Assembly: GCA_036924085.1 (NCBI GenBank)
Contig: JAVGWX010000025.1
Coordinates: forward strand, 32,726,502-32,790,501
Direction of reading: 5' to 3'
Source of the DNA: Ariolimax columbianus
Lineage: Eukaryota; Mollusca; Gastropoda; Stylommatophora; Arionidae
DNA: 64,000 nucleotides
Shown: positions 53,258-63,727 of the stretch, piece after piece
How the letters are laid out: each line of letters starts with the position of its first letter
Position numbering within the stretch: position 1 is the first letter of the stretch
Translations under genes and position numbers: made by a program
The notes under the pieces: model-generated
Databases searched by the model: none
What the model was told of the DNA's origin: nothing
The model's input: the letters and a program-made list of their open reading frames with translations, nothing else

Positions 53258-54385
53258 CAGCCAAACAGGCAAGTTCAATGAAAGTTCTCACAATCTGACA
53301 TCCCTTCTGAGATAAAGACTCAGCTTGTCAACAAGATCTCGACTGCTAACTGGCGCCACCTGGGGAATACGTCCCATAACGATTTGGCTCTCCCATATGA
53401 TGATAATCGTCAAGGAATACGACCAATCTCTGTTTCACATCAGCAACCCACACGAGTTTCACATTCTCCGCCACCTCAACACCGATCGAGTTCATCAAAC
53501 TGAAAGTGAGGAATAAAAAACAAAGTCAATGTTATTTATATTCAAATGTTCCTTAGCCGTTCTTCTTCACCATGGTGTGTAGGCTCTTCTACCTTACAAC
53601 AGCACACGTTTAGGGTCCCCTTCCCTGCACCCCTCTCCCCACAACTAGAGTTATGTCTGCTAACCACCAACTGCCGTCAACCACAACCAACTGTGGATAC
53701 ATGAATTCTGACTCACTGAGAAATCCCTCTGAAACGTTGCATTCCATGACAGACTAAATAACGGAGTTTGCATGTGTAAAAGAAAGTGCAACTATAATAG
53801 CATGTTCGAGAAACAAAGATGGATTTGCAGTTGGTTTCAGGGCAGGATTTAGTGAAAGGATCACTCTGAAGAGTGATTTGTTGTGTTTTGTACTGTGAAT
53901 TTGTTTTATTCCCGAGCATGGATTAATTATAAACCTTGCACAATATGAGTTCCGTTATTTAGTCTGCAGGGGAATGTGAAGTTTCAAGGGATTTTCATGG
54001 TGAGTCAGATGGCCTATCTAAAGTAGACCATACGTCAACCAAACCTTTCCCCTGCTATATTTTCCCACCCTAAAACTACTTCTCCCTTTATTGTTTAATA
54101 ACTTAAAATTCAGTTAGGACGAGTGTTACACAAGTGTGTTTGAAATTATACCAAGCAAATTGGGTCATCAGTTCACCATCCATATTTCTCTATTCTGTCT
54201 TTGTAAATGTTTTAAACAATCCTATAAAATATGATTTCCTTTAATTTTAAAACCGAAATATTCAGTAATATTCTAACAGGTAACTAAGTAGAATTTGGTT
54301 CAGAGTGGCATAGTTTAGAATTGTATAAGAAACACATGCATATAGCAAATCAAAAGAATGAAAATACACATTTTCAGTGTTATAT
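53258..54385. other. 5' flank of the gene; one candidate exon
   Basis: On the minus strand a strong acceptor (TTTTTTATTCCTCACTTTCA+G) at about 53503 precedes an open stretch of ~50 codons (SIGVEVAENVKLVWVADVKQ, RLVVFLDDYHHMGEPNRYG) ending near a CCCCAG|GTGGCG site at about 53354. I could not match its phase to exon 1, so it is not in the model. The rest, to 54385, is AT-rich with no feature. Confidence 0.3.
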
Positions 54386-54670
54386 ATCCTAGTGGTCTCC
54401 GAGGTAAGGTGTTCGCCTAGGTGCTGGAGGTCGCGGGTTCAAATCACGGTGGAGACCGGAATTTTTTCAAGTGGATCACTAGGTAAAACTGTCATTTGAT
54501 CTCTGAGTAGTGAGATCAGACACCCGTGTGCAGTGGCGCGCACGTTAAAAATCCCTTGGTAGTTCGAAATCAAAAAGAGTAGGCTTAATGGCCTCTGCTC
54601 TGGCAAAATTCAAGTTGAAAATCTACTCAAATTATTCTAGGGTTTCTCGTCCCACATAGAACATGTAGCA
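54386..54670 (+). mobile_element. SINE-2, tRNA-derived
   Basis: The head at 54394-54457 has a perfect 7-bp acceptor-like stem (GGTCTCC ... GGAGACC), a D-arm-like GAGGTAAGGTGTTCGCC and a T-arm/box B GCGGGTTCAAATCACGG. No clear CCA or anticodon stem. It is followed by a SINE body including GCGCGCACGTTAAAAATCCC + TTGG, a motif shared by several animal tRNA-SINE families. Called SINE and not tRNA because of the missing anticodon arm and the conserved body. Confidence 0.75.
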
Positions 54671-54839
54671 AAAAGGGGGCTATGTGGTTATAACATCAGG
54701 TCTTGGTTATGTGGTTAGCGGGCAGGGATAGATGGCGCCTAACAGGCTGCGGGTCTACTTTGCTCTAATTTACGCTTCCACCACCCCCAGCCCCAAAAAA
54801 GGCGAACATATATTTCAGGGGCAAACAACCTAACGTTTG

Positions 54840-55680
54840 ACAACAGATACTGGGATTGATCACCAGCAGATTTTCTTCAGCAAAAAATAAACACAACAGA
54901 GGAGGTCACACCTCCCCACATTGTCTAACGACACAAGAATGTAGATATATCTCACAACTTGAATTACAGATGAGCAATTTCAGAGCGGAGGCACTGAGGG
55001 CTGCAGTAGAAGAAATGGTGACAGGCAAAAGAAATGAAAGCCATATAGTCCTGTTTACAGATGCCCTGGCCGTAGTCACAGCACTAAAAAGCCAGAAAAA
55101 TACTGAACTTAATGATTTAAGAGCAGTACTCTGTCAACTATGCCAGCAGTCTGCTCGAAAAAGAGTAGTGGTACAGTGGGTTCCATCCCACTGCAACATC
55201 CAAGGCAACGAGGAGGCAGAAAGACTGGCAAAAGAAGGTGCAAGACTACCACAACCAGACCCTAGTGTGACCTACGAAGAGTCAAAACGGCTTATTAGAG
55301 CTAGATACATGACCAAATGGGAAACAGAACATACTGGCTACACAAAAAATGATGCCTATTACCAGTTGAACAGAAGAGAGCAGGTCGTTGTCTTCAGACT
55401 TCACACTGGCCACAATAGACAGAGGTACCACCTATTCAATAAATTGAAGATAGGTGGCACTGGCGAATGCTCGTGTGGTACCGGGAAAATGACCGCTGAA
55501 AATTTGCTGCAAAACTGCCTGACACACGAGGATCAGAGAAAGCACATGTGGCCATCACCAGTGGCAACACTAGACAAGCTCTACGGCAGTGTCGACAGCC
55601 TCAGGATGGTCGCTGCTTTCTTTGAAAAAATAAAGGTTGATGTCTGACTGCGTACGATGAAGAAGAAGAAGAAGAATTAC
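54840..55680 (+). mobile_element. RNase H LINE (family B), best copy
   Basis: Plus-strand frame of 263 codons. RNase H: LELQMSNFRAEALRAAVEEM (active-site Glu region), LFTDALAVVTALKSQ (Asp), VVVQWVPSHCNIQGNEEAER (the last catalytic Asp of ADR is Glu here). Then YLIRARYM-like linker, GHNRQRYHLFNKLKIGGTGE, CSCGTGKMTAENLLQN. The 3' end is TGACTGCGTACGATGAAGAA + (GAA)n at 55650-55676. 5'-truncated: no RT domain. A frameshift near 55520 disrupts the end. Confidence 0.9.
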
Positions 55681-55924
55681 AGATGTACAACACATTTACA
55701 ACTGAAAAGGAAGATCTCACAGAGGACTTAACTGCTGATTGAGAACGGCGTGTTAGAGACTTCAGTCTATCAAGACAATGCTTACCGAAGTTGTTCATCT
55801 CAAATCATTGCCGGTCCGCAAAGTATTCAAGAAAAATAACTATTTCAATTTGTTAAAAGTGGTAAATAAAAAAGCGCTTGTAAATGCTAACATTAAATAT
55901 AATTGGCTAATCATGCATTTTCAC

Positions 55925-56282
55925 AGTAATTAGAGTCATTGAATTGGCTAATCATGCATTTCAACACAAATTGACTAATCATGCATTTAAACACAAATTG
56001 ACTAATCCTGCATTTCAACACAAATTGACTAATCCTGCATTTAACCACATGTCAACACAAATTGGCTAATCATGCATTTAACCACATGTCAACACAAATT
56101 GGCTAATCATGCATTTAACCACATGTCAACACAAATTGGCTAATCATGCATTTAACCACATGTCAACACAAATTGACTAATCCTGCATTTAACCACATGT
56201 CAACACAAATTGGCTAATCATGCATTTAACCACATGTCAACACAAATTGACTAATCCTGCATTCAAACACATTTCAACACAA
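55925..56282. repeat. ~24/38-bp AT-rich repeat, about 10 copies
   Basis: Core TTGGCTAATCATGCATTTAA, extended in later units by CCACATGTCAACACAAA. ATGCAT and CACATGTC are palindrome-rich. Confidence 0.9.
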
Positions 56283-56364
56283 ATTTGAAAAGATAGAAAG
56301 AAAGAACAAAAATGAATAAATTTGGTACCAGTCATTGCTAGAATGAATCAAATCGCTGCCGGTC

Positions 56365-57013
56365 AGTCCCACTCACAAACACTGTCAGTCCCACTCACAA
56401 ACACTGTCAGTCTGAGTCACATCTTGTACAGGGTGGGCTGGCCTGCTCCCTCCTTCTAGCACACAGTTATCTAACATTACTGCCGGCCAGTCCCACTCAC
56501 AAACACTGTCAGTCTGAGTCACATCTTGTACAGGGTGGGCTGGCCTGCTCCCTCCTTCTAGTACACAGTTATCTAACATTACTGCCGGCCAGTCCCACTC
56601 ACAAACACTGTCAGTCTGAGTCACATCTTGTACAGGGTGGGCTGGCCTGCTCCCTCCTTCTAGCACACAGTTATCTAACATTACTGCCGGCCAGTCCCAC
56701 TCACAAACACTGTCAGTCCCACTCACAAACACTGTCAGTCTGAGTCACATCTTGTACAGGGTGGGCTGGCCTGCTCCCTCCTTCTAGTACACAGTTATCT
56801 AACATTACTGCCGGCCAGTCCCACTCACAAACACTGTCAGTCTGAGTCACATCTTGTACAGGGTGGGCTGGCCTGCTCCCTCCTTCTAGTACACAGTTAT
56901 CTAACATTACTGCCGGCCAGTCCCACTCACAAACACTGTCAGTCTGAGTCACATCTTGTACAGGGTGGGCTGGCCTGCTCCCTCCTTCTAGTACACAGTT
57001 ATCTAACATTACG
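56365..57013. repeat. 102-bp repeat, 6 copies
   Basis: Unit contains CTTGTACAGGGTGGGCTGGC, CTGCTCCCTCCTTCTAG and GTCAGTCCCACTCACAAACA. A short extra duplication (GTCAGTCCCACTCACAAACA x2) sits at the start and in the middle, splitting the array into two blocks of three. 102 bp = 34 codons, hence minus-strand ORFs. Confidence 0.95.
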
Positions 57014-57047
57014 GACACGCGCTGTTGTAAGCTTTTCACCAGACACG

Positions 57048-57066
57048 GGGGGGGGGGGGGGGGGGG
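57048..57066 (+). repeat. Poly-G tract
   Basis: About 19 consecutive G between the 102-bp and 57-bp arrays. Confidence 0.85.
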
Positions 57067-57147
57067 AAGGGGCACTAAAGACGACTACCATTGAATTGAG
57101 CAGATCTCAGATGTGGAACTCTGATAAGTGCGCCAGTGTGAGTGGAA

Positions 57148-57885
57148 GCGCCATGGTTTCTGTGAGAAGGGGTGGGTGGTATTAGGAGGGTCAGATCGTG
57201 TGAGGCGCCATGGTTTCTGTGAGAAGGGGTGGGTGATATAAGGAGGGTCAGATCGTGTGAGGCGCCATGGTTTCTGTGAGAAGGTGTCGATAGTATTAGG
57301 AGGGTCAGATCGTGTAAGGCGCCATGGTTTCTGTGAGAAGGGGTGGGTGATATAAGGAGGGTCAGATCGTGTGAGGCGCCATGGTTTCTGTGAGAAGGTG
57401 TCGATAGTATTAGGAGGGTCAGTTCGTGTGAGGCGCCATGGTTTCTGTGAGAAGGGGTGGGTGGTATAAGGAGGGTCAGATCGTGTGAGGCGCCATGGTT
57501 TCTGTGAGAAGGGGTGGGTGATATAAGGAGGGTCAGATCGTGTGAGGCGCCATGGTTTCTGTGAGAAGGTGTCGATAGTATTAGGAGGGTCAGATCGTGT
57601 AAGGCGCCATGGTTTCTGTGAGAAGCGGTCGATAGTATTAGGAGGGTCAGTTCGTGTGAGGCGCCATGGTTTCTGTGAGAAGCGGTCGATAGTATTAGGA
57701 GGGTCAGTTCGTGTGAGGCGCCATGGTTTCTGTGAGAAGCGGTCGATAGTATTAGGAGGGTCAGATCGTGTGAGGCGCCATGGTTTCTGTGAGAAGGGGT
57801 GGGTGATATAAGGAGGGTCAGATCGTGTGAGGCGCCATGGTTTCTGTGAGAAGCGGTCGATAGTATTAGGAGGGTCAGATCGTGT
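57148..57885. repeat. 57-bp repeat, 13 copies, two sub-types
   Basis: Unit contains GCGCCATGGTTTCTGTGAGA and GGAGGGTCAGATCGTGT. Sub-types differ in the middle (GGGGTGGGTGATATAA versus GGTGTCGATAGTATTA or GCGGTCGATAGTATTA) and alternate. Confidence 0.95.
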
Positions 57886-58216
57886 GTTACGATATTCGTG
57901 TGTGTAATATCAATCTGTTCGTGAGAAATGGTGTTTGATACGGAGGTGTGATACGAGGCTGGTGGAGGTGGGTGGGGAGGGGGCGGGACCAAGGTAGGGT
58001 TTGAGATTAATACAATGTTGGCAAGAGAGGAATGATGGAGAGAGAAGGGAGGTAGAGAAAACGGAGGTAGAGAAAACGGAGGGAGAGACAGAAGGAATAA
58101 GAGAAAAACTGAGGTTTACACAATCTAACATTCATACTTGATTGAGATCGCAACGACTAGACTCATTGAATCCATCTACTGGATACGGACTAGCAGGCAG
58201 ACAGCTGTCACAGACA
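57886..58216. other. Spacer, nothing recognised
   Basis: Purine-rich sequence with GGAGGTAGAGAAAACGGAGG repeated twice near 58050-58085. Confidence 0.4.
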
Positions 58217-58622
58217 AACACAAGCACGGACAGACACACACAAGCACAGACAAACACACAGACACAAGCACGGACAGACACACACAAGCACAGACAAACA
58301 CACAGACACAAGCACGGACAGACACACACAAGCACAGACAAACACACAGACACAAGCACGGACAGACACACACAAGCACAGACAAACACACAGACACAAG
58401 CACGGACAGACACACACAAGCACAGACAAACACACAGACACAAGCACGGACAGACACACACAAGCACAGACAAACACACAGACACAAGCACGGACAGACA
58501 CACACAAGCACAGACAAACACACAGACACAAGCACGGACAGACACACACAAGCACAGACAAACACACAGACACAAGCACGGACAGACACACACAAGCACA
58601 GACACACACAAGCACAGACAAA
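58217..58622. repeat. 44-bp repeat, 9 copies
   Basis: Unit CAAGCACGGACAGACACACA + CAAGCACAGACAAACACACA + GACA; internally it is a dimer of a ~22-bp CA-rich motif. Confidence 0.95.
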
Positions 58623-58719
58623 CACGCGCACGGAAATACAGACATATGGAGACATATACTAATGGCATCACGAACACAACAACGTATGGTTGGACGTATG
58701 ATGGAAAGAGAGGGCAGGG

Positions 58720-59560
58720 GGTGAAATTCTGACGTATGGTGGAAAGGGAGGAATGACGTTCTGACGTATGGTGGAAAGGGAGGAATGACGTTCTGACGTA
58801 TGGTGGAAAGGGAGGAATGACGTTCTGACGTGTGGTGGAAAGGGAGGAATGACGTTCTGACGTGTGGTGGATGGGGGTGGGGGGTGACGTTCTGACGTGT
58901 AGTGTAAAGGGAGGCAGGATGTTCTGACGTGTGATGTAAAGAGGGGAATGATGTTCTGACGTGTGGTGGAAAAGGAGGAATGATGTTCTGACGTGCGGTA
59001 GATAGGGGGGGGGGGACGTTCTGACGTGTAGTGAAAAGGGAGGAATGATGTTCTGACGTGTGGTGAATAGGGGGGGGGGGGATGACGTTCTGACGTGTGG
59101 CGGATAGGGAGGGATGACGTTCTGACGTGTGGTGAATAGGGGGGGGGATGACGTTCTGACGTGTGTTGGATAGGGGGGGGGATGACGTTCTGACGTGTGG
59201 CGGATAGGGAGGGATGACGTTCTGACGTGTGGTGAATAGGGGGGGGGATGACGTTCTGACGTGTGTTGGATAGGGGGGGGGATGACGTTCTGGCGTGTGG
59301 TGTAAAGGGAGGAATGATGTTCTGGCGTGTGGTGTAAAGGGAGGAATGACGTTCTGACGTGTGGTGTAAAGGGAGGAATGATGTTCTGACGGGTGGTGTA
59401 AAGGGAGGAATGATGTTCTGACGGGTGGTGTAAAGGGAGGAATGATGTTCTGACGGGTGGTGTAAAGGGAGGAATGATGTTCTGACGGGTGGTGTAAAGG
59501 GAGGAATGATGTTCTGACGGGTGGTGTAAAGGGAGGAATGATGTTCTGACGTGTGGTGAA
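58720..59560. repeat. ~32-bp repeat, about 26 copies, variable G-tracts
   Basis: Unit GTTCTGACGTGTGGTGTAAA + GGGAGGAATGAT. Internal units have G runs of 7-10 in place of GGGAGG, so length varies. The ~320-500-codon minus-strand frames over it are artefacts. Confidence 0.93.
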
Positions 59561-59768
59561 AATGAGTGTACAGCACAAAAACAGCAAGAGCCCAGTTCCA
59601 GGCTGTACACTGCACGTGCGGGACACGCATTCATCCACGTGAGATGGTATCTGTGTCAGTGCGGCATATATGTTGGCGAGTAGGGCCGGGGGTAGGGAAA
59701 ACAAACCACACAGTTTCTCATCTATGAGAGCCTGACAGGGAGAAAAACCATACCCTCACACACGAGGA

Positions 59769-60008
59769 GCGTGAAAGGAGGCCCGTCTCTCGTCTGTCAG
59801 GAGCGTGAAAAGAGGCCAGTTTCTCGTCTGTCAGGAGCGTGAAAGGAGGCCAGTCTCTCGTCTGTCAGGAGCGTGAAAGGAGGCCAGTCTCTCGTCTGTC
59901 AGGAGCGTGAAAGGAGGCCAGTCTCTCGTCTGTCAGGAGCGTGAAAAGAGGCCAGTCTCTCGACTGTCAGGAGCGTGAAAGGAGGCCAGTCTCTCGTCTG
60001 TCAGGAGC
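59769..60008. repeat. 34-bp repeat, 7 copies
   Basis: Unit CAGGAGCGTGAAAGGAGGCC + AGTCTCTCGTCTGT. Confidence 0.95.
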
Positions 60009-60199
60009 GTGGTCATCGTCAGGAACCAGAATCAATGAAGGATACACCCACACACACGCACGTGCACACATTGCTGTTCAAAGCTTCACCTGCTGATGTT
60101 AGTTTAACTCTTGACATTTCTATGGTAGCGGGTTACAGTGGCTCCCTTCACACCCGGAGGCGTACTTGAAAAGGTGGGCTGGTGTCTCCTCATAAGCTC

Positions 60200-60740
60200 A
60201 TCACTCCGGGAGCTGTTGATATCCTCCACGTTGGTACTGTCATCACTCTAGGAGCTGTCTTCACTCCGGGAGCTGTCGATGCCCTCCACGGTGGTACTGT
60301 CACGACTCCAGGAGCTGTCGATGCCCTCCACGGTGGTACTGTCATCACTCCTGGAGCTATCGATGCCCTCCACGTTGGTACTGTCATCACTTCGGGAGCT
60401 ATCAATGCCCTCTACGTTGGTACTGTCATCACTCTAGGAGCTGTCTTCACTCCGGGAGTTGTCGATGCTCTCCACGTTGGTACTGTCATCACTCCTGGAG
60501 CTGTCGATGCCCTCCACGGTGGTACTGTCACGACTCCAGGAGCTATCGATGCCCTCCACGGTGGTACTGTCATCACTCCTGGAGCTGTCGATCCCCTCCA
60601 CGGTGGTACTGTCATCACTCCTGGAGCTGTCGATGCCCTCCACGGTGGTACTGTCATCAATCCTGGAGCTGTCGATCCCCTCCACGGTGGTACTGTCATC
60701 ACTCCGGGAGCTGTCGATGCCCTCCACGTTGGTACTGCCT
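60200..60740. repeat. 42-bp repeat, 13 copies
   Basis: Unit contains GCCCTCCACGGTGGTACTGT and CATCACTCCTGGAGCTGTC, with a shortened CTCTAGGAGCTGTCTTCACT variant at 60247 and 60431 (a 184-bp block duplication). CCACGGTGG is palindromic. Confidence 0.95.
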
Positions 60741-60847
60741 CTTTCCAGGAGAACGAGAGGTGCTGTCATCAGCAATATGTTACGCATCACCTTAACAACC
60801 ACTCACTCTCAACCGGCTCATGGTTTCCTCGCCAGACCGTTAAAAAC

Positions 60848-61600
60848 ATGGCAGGTGTGATACGGAATCCGTCCAGAGTTGACCAGCAAGTGGTGATTCG
60901 GTTTCTAACAGCAGAAGGATATCGACCAGTTGACATTCATCGCAGAATGCAGGCAGTGTATGGTGACAAAAGTGTGTTGAAGACAAAAGTGTGTTGAAGA
61001 CAAAAGTGTGTTAAAGACAAAAGTGTGTTAAAAACAAAAGTGTGTTAAAAACAAAAGTGTGTTGAAGACAAAAGTGTGTTGAATACAAAAGTGTTTTGAA
61101 GACAAAAGTGTGTTGAAGACAAAAGTGTGTCGAAGACAAAAGTGTGTTGAAGACAAAAGTGTGTTGAAGACAAAAGTGTGTTGAAGACAAAAGTGTGTTG
61201 AAGACAAAAGTGTGTTGAAGACAAAAGTGTGTTGAAGACAAAAGTGTGTTGAAGACAAAAGTGTGTTGAAGACAAAAGTGTGTTGAAGACAAAAGTGTGT
61301 TGAAGACAAAAGTGTGTTGAAGACAACATAGAAGAACTGTGATGTTTAAAGAAGGACGAAAGAGCTTTTGAGACAAGGTCTTGCGCATATTGTTGAGACA
61401 GAAGTGCCATTGCCAAAATTAATGCAGTAATTCGGGTGGACCGTCGCCGGAACTTACGTTCGCTAGCAGAGGAATCTGATGTGTCGCTAGGGATAGTTCA
61501 AATAGTGGTTTGCAAGAAACTGAAGTATCGGAAGGTGTTCACAATGGGTACCGATACTTGAGTTTCTCTGCAAACCACCATTTGAACACGCCTTGTATAT
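60848..61600 (+). pseudogene. Mariner transposase relic containing an array
   Basis: MAGVIRNPSRVDQQVVIRFL, TAEGYRPVDIHRRMQAVYGD (first helix-turn-helix) at 60848-60970, then a 17-bp array. After it come INAVIRVDRRRNLRSLAEES, DVSLGIVQIVVCKKLKYRKV (second helix-turn-helix) at 61409-61530. No catalytic domain. At 61575-61605 GTTTGAACACGCCTTGTATA may be the remnant of an end. Confidence 0.72.
60968..61325 (+). repeat. 17-bp array inside the mariner relic, ~21 copies
   Basis: Unit GTGTGTTGAAGACAAAA. The transposase frame runs into the first unit (DKSVLKTKVC), so the unit arose from the transposase coding sequence. Confidence 0.95.
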
Positions 61601-61676
61601 ATATATCCAGGTCATAAGCTTGGGCATTCTTCTTCGGAGAACAAGCTGTACTGAAACATGTATTTGGTGACGCAAA

Positions 61677-61977
61677 TGATGGAATCTGCCTTCACACTAG
61701 CTCGGATGGAATCTGCCTTCACACTAGCTCGGATGGAATCTGCCTTCACGCTAGCTCGGATGGAATCTGCCTTCACACTAGGTCGGATGGAATCTGCCTT
61801 CACACTAGCTCGGATGGAATCTGCCTTCACACTAGCTCGGATGGAATCTGCCTTCACACTAGGTCGGATGGAATCTGCCTTCACACTACCTCGGATGGAA
61901 TCTGCCTTCACACTAGCTCGGATGGAATCTGCCTTCACACTAGGTGGGATGGAATCTGCCTTCACACTAGCTCGGAT
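61677..61977. repeat. 27-bp repeat, 11 copies
   Basis: Unit GGATGGAATCTGCCTTCACA + CTAGCTC, variants AGGTC/ACCTC. Open on both strands; minus frame repeats ADSIRASVK. Confidence 0.95.
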
Positions 61978-62079
61978 GGTAGGATGTTTAACCTTACAAG
62001 GCTCAAGGCCAAAACGAAGATAAGGGAGATCATCTTCAGAGACTTGCTTTTCCCCCATCATGCTGCAGTTGTCCCCACA

Positions 62080-62318
62080 GTCAGCAGGGACCTCCGAGAT
62101 TGATAGATCGCTTCTCCCAGGATAATGCTGCAGTTGTCCTCACGGTCAGCAGGGACTTCAGAGATTGATAGATCGCTTCTCCCAGGATCAAGCTGCAGTT
62201 GTCCTTACAGTCAGCAGGGACTTCAGAGATTGATAGATCGCTTCTCCCAGGATAATGCTGCAGTTGTCCCCACAGTCAGCAGGCACTTCAGAGATTGATA
62301 GATCGCTTCTCCCAGGCC
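62080..62318 (+). repeat. 66-bp repeat, about 4 copies, of LINE sequence
   Basis: Unit contains TCAGAGATTGATAGATCGCT, TCTCCCAGGATAATGCTGCA and GTTGTCC.CACAGTCAGCAG. The last unit continues into LINE family C coding sequence, so the LINE supplied the unit. Confidence 0.88.
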
Positions 62319-63002
62319 TGCAAAGATTTTGGTCTCACAATAAGTCTCAACAAAACAAATGTTCTGGGACAGGAAGTAGATGCTGCGCCAAATCTTAGCA
62401 TTTATAATTAGGAACTGGCAGCTTACATACCACATACCTGGAATCCATAATTAATGACAAACTCTCTCAAGAATCAGAAATAGACAGTCGCATTAGCAAA
62501 GCTACATTTGCTTGCCCCACAATGCGTGTTTGGAAAAACCGCAAGCTGACAATAAAACCAAGGCCATGGTGTACAATGCACGTGTCATCAGCACGTTCCT
62601 ATGGCAGCGAGACATGGACAACTTATGCCAAACAAGAGCGCATGCTTAACACCTTCCACCTACGGCGCCTGGGATCCGTTCTTGGAATTACATGGACGGA
62701 CAGAGTAACAAATGCAGAGGTGCACTCTAGCACTGGTCTCCCAAGCATGTACACTCTCCTTAGGCAGCGAAGACTATGATGGCTTGGTCATGTTCGTCGC
62801 ATGGAAGATGGCATATTCCCAAAGATATCCTCTACAAACAGTTGGCGGATGGCACGAGAACAGTCGGCCGACCACAGTTGAGGCTCAAAGATGTGTGTAA
62901 GCATGATATGAAGGCCTTGGACATGGGTCTGACATCCTGGGGAGATGAAGCTGCAGACCGATCCAGGTGGAGATGTTCCCTGAATGGCCAGCTCACGCTT
63001 GG

Positions 63003-63222
63003 TGAAGCGAAGCTCTTGCAATATAGAGAAGTGAAGCCACAACAAGGAGAAGTGAAGTGACAACATGGAGAAGTGAAGCCACAACACAGAGAAGTGAAGC
63101 CACAACACAGAGAAGTGAAGCCACAATACAGAGAAGTGAAGCCACAACACAGAGAAGTGAAGCCACAACATAGAGAAGTGAAGCCACAACACAGAGAAGT
63201 GAAGCCACAACACATAGAAGTG
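63003..63222 (+). repeat. 21-bp array at a LINE 3' end, 10 copies
   Basis: Unit GAAGTGAAGCCACAACACAG + A, encoding QHREVKP. Position and period match the array at 8213-8354 in the other copy of the same LINE family. Confidence 0.93.
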
Positions 63223-63242
63223 TTTCTAGAGCATATAGTTGA

Positions 63243-63727
63243 CTGCAAAATACTGCAGGGCCTTCTAAACCAGTATAAAGACATTAAGTTCAGTTAAAAT
63301 ATTTGCAGTCTTCTAAACCAGTATAGAGATATTAAGTTCAGTTAAAATATTTGCAGGGTCTTCTAAACCAGTATAAAGACATTGTTCAGTTATAATATGT
63401 GCAGTGTCTTCTAAACCAGTATAAAGACATTAAGTTCAGTTATAATATGTGCAGTCTTCTAAACCAGTATAAAGACATTAAGTTCAGTTATAATATGTGC
63501 AGTCTTCTAAACCAGTATAAAGACATTGTTCAGTTAAAATATGTGCAGGGTCTTCTAAACCAGTATAAAGATGTTAAGTTCAGTTAAAATATTTGCAGTC
63601 TTCTAAACCAGTATAAAGACGTTAAGTTCAGTTAAAATATTTGCAGTCTTCTAAACCAGTATAAAGACGTTAAGTTCAGTTAAAATATTTGCAGTCTTCT
63701 AAACCAGTATAAAGATGTTAAGTTAAA
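63243..63727 (+). repeat. ~47-bp array of the CR1 3' tail, about 11 copies
   Basis: Unit TCTTCTAAACCAGTATAAAG + ACATTAAGTTCAGTTAAAAT + ATTTGCAG. TTCTAAACCAGTATAAAGAC is the conserved end of the CR1-like LINEs in this window, so this is a tandem array of LINE tails without any LINE body. Confidence 0.92.

Larger units (their letters stand above)
62040..63235 (+). mobile_element. Non-LTR retrotransposon (family C), second copy
   Basis: Plus strand. The RT end is decayed (LTISLNKTNVLGQEV near 62335), followed by YGSETWTTYAKQERMLNTFH, SMYTLLRQRRL, the HVRRMED-equivalent with frame changes, KDILYKQLADGTRTVGRPQL, RLKDVCKHDMKALDMG and AADRSRWRCSLN, then a 21-bp array. Same family as 8355-8890. A 66-bp segment near its 5' side is repeated four times (62080-62318). 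Confidence 0.83.

Noticed and set aside
54394..54457. tRNA gene
   Set aside because: Acceptor and T arms fit but there is no good anticodon stem, and a SINE body follows; called a tRNA-derived SINE.
55020..55290. Host ribonuclease H gene
   Set aside because: The RNase H block sits in a LINE context with the typical trailing Cys/His motif and (GAA)n tail, and three more copies occur in the window.
58132..59704. Minus-strand ORFs of about 500 codons rich in Cys/Val and Pro/His
   Set aside because: Translation of two adjoining arrays (44 bp and ~32 bp); three overlapping frames are open equally.
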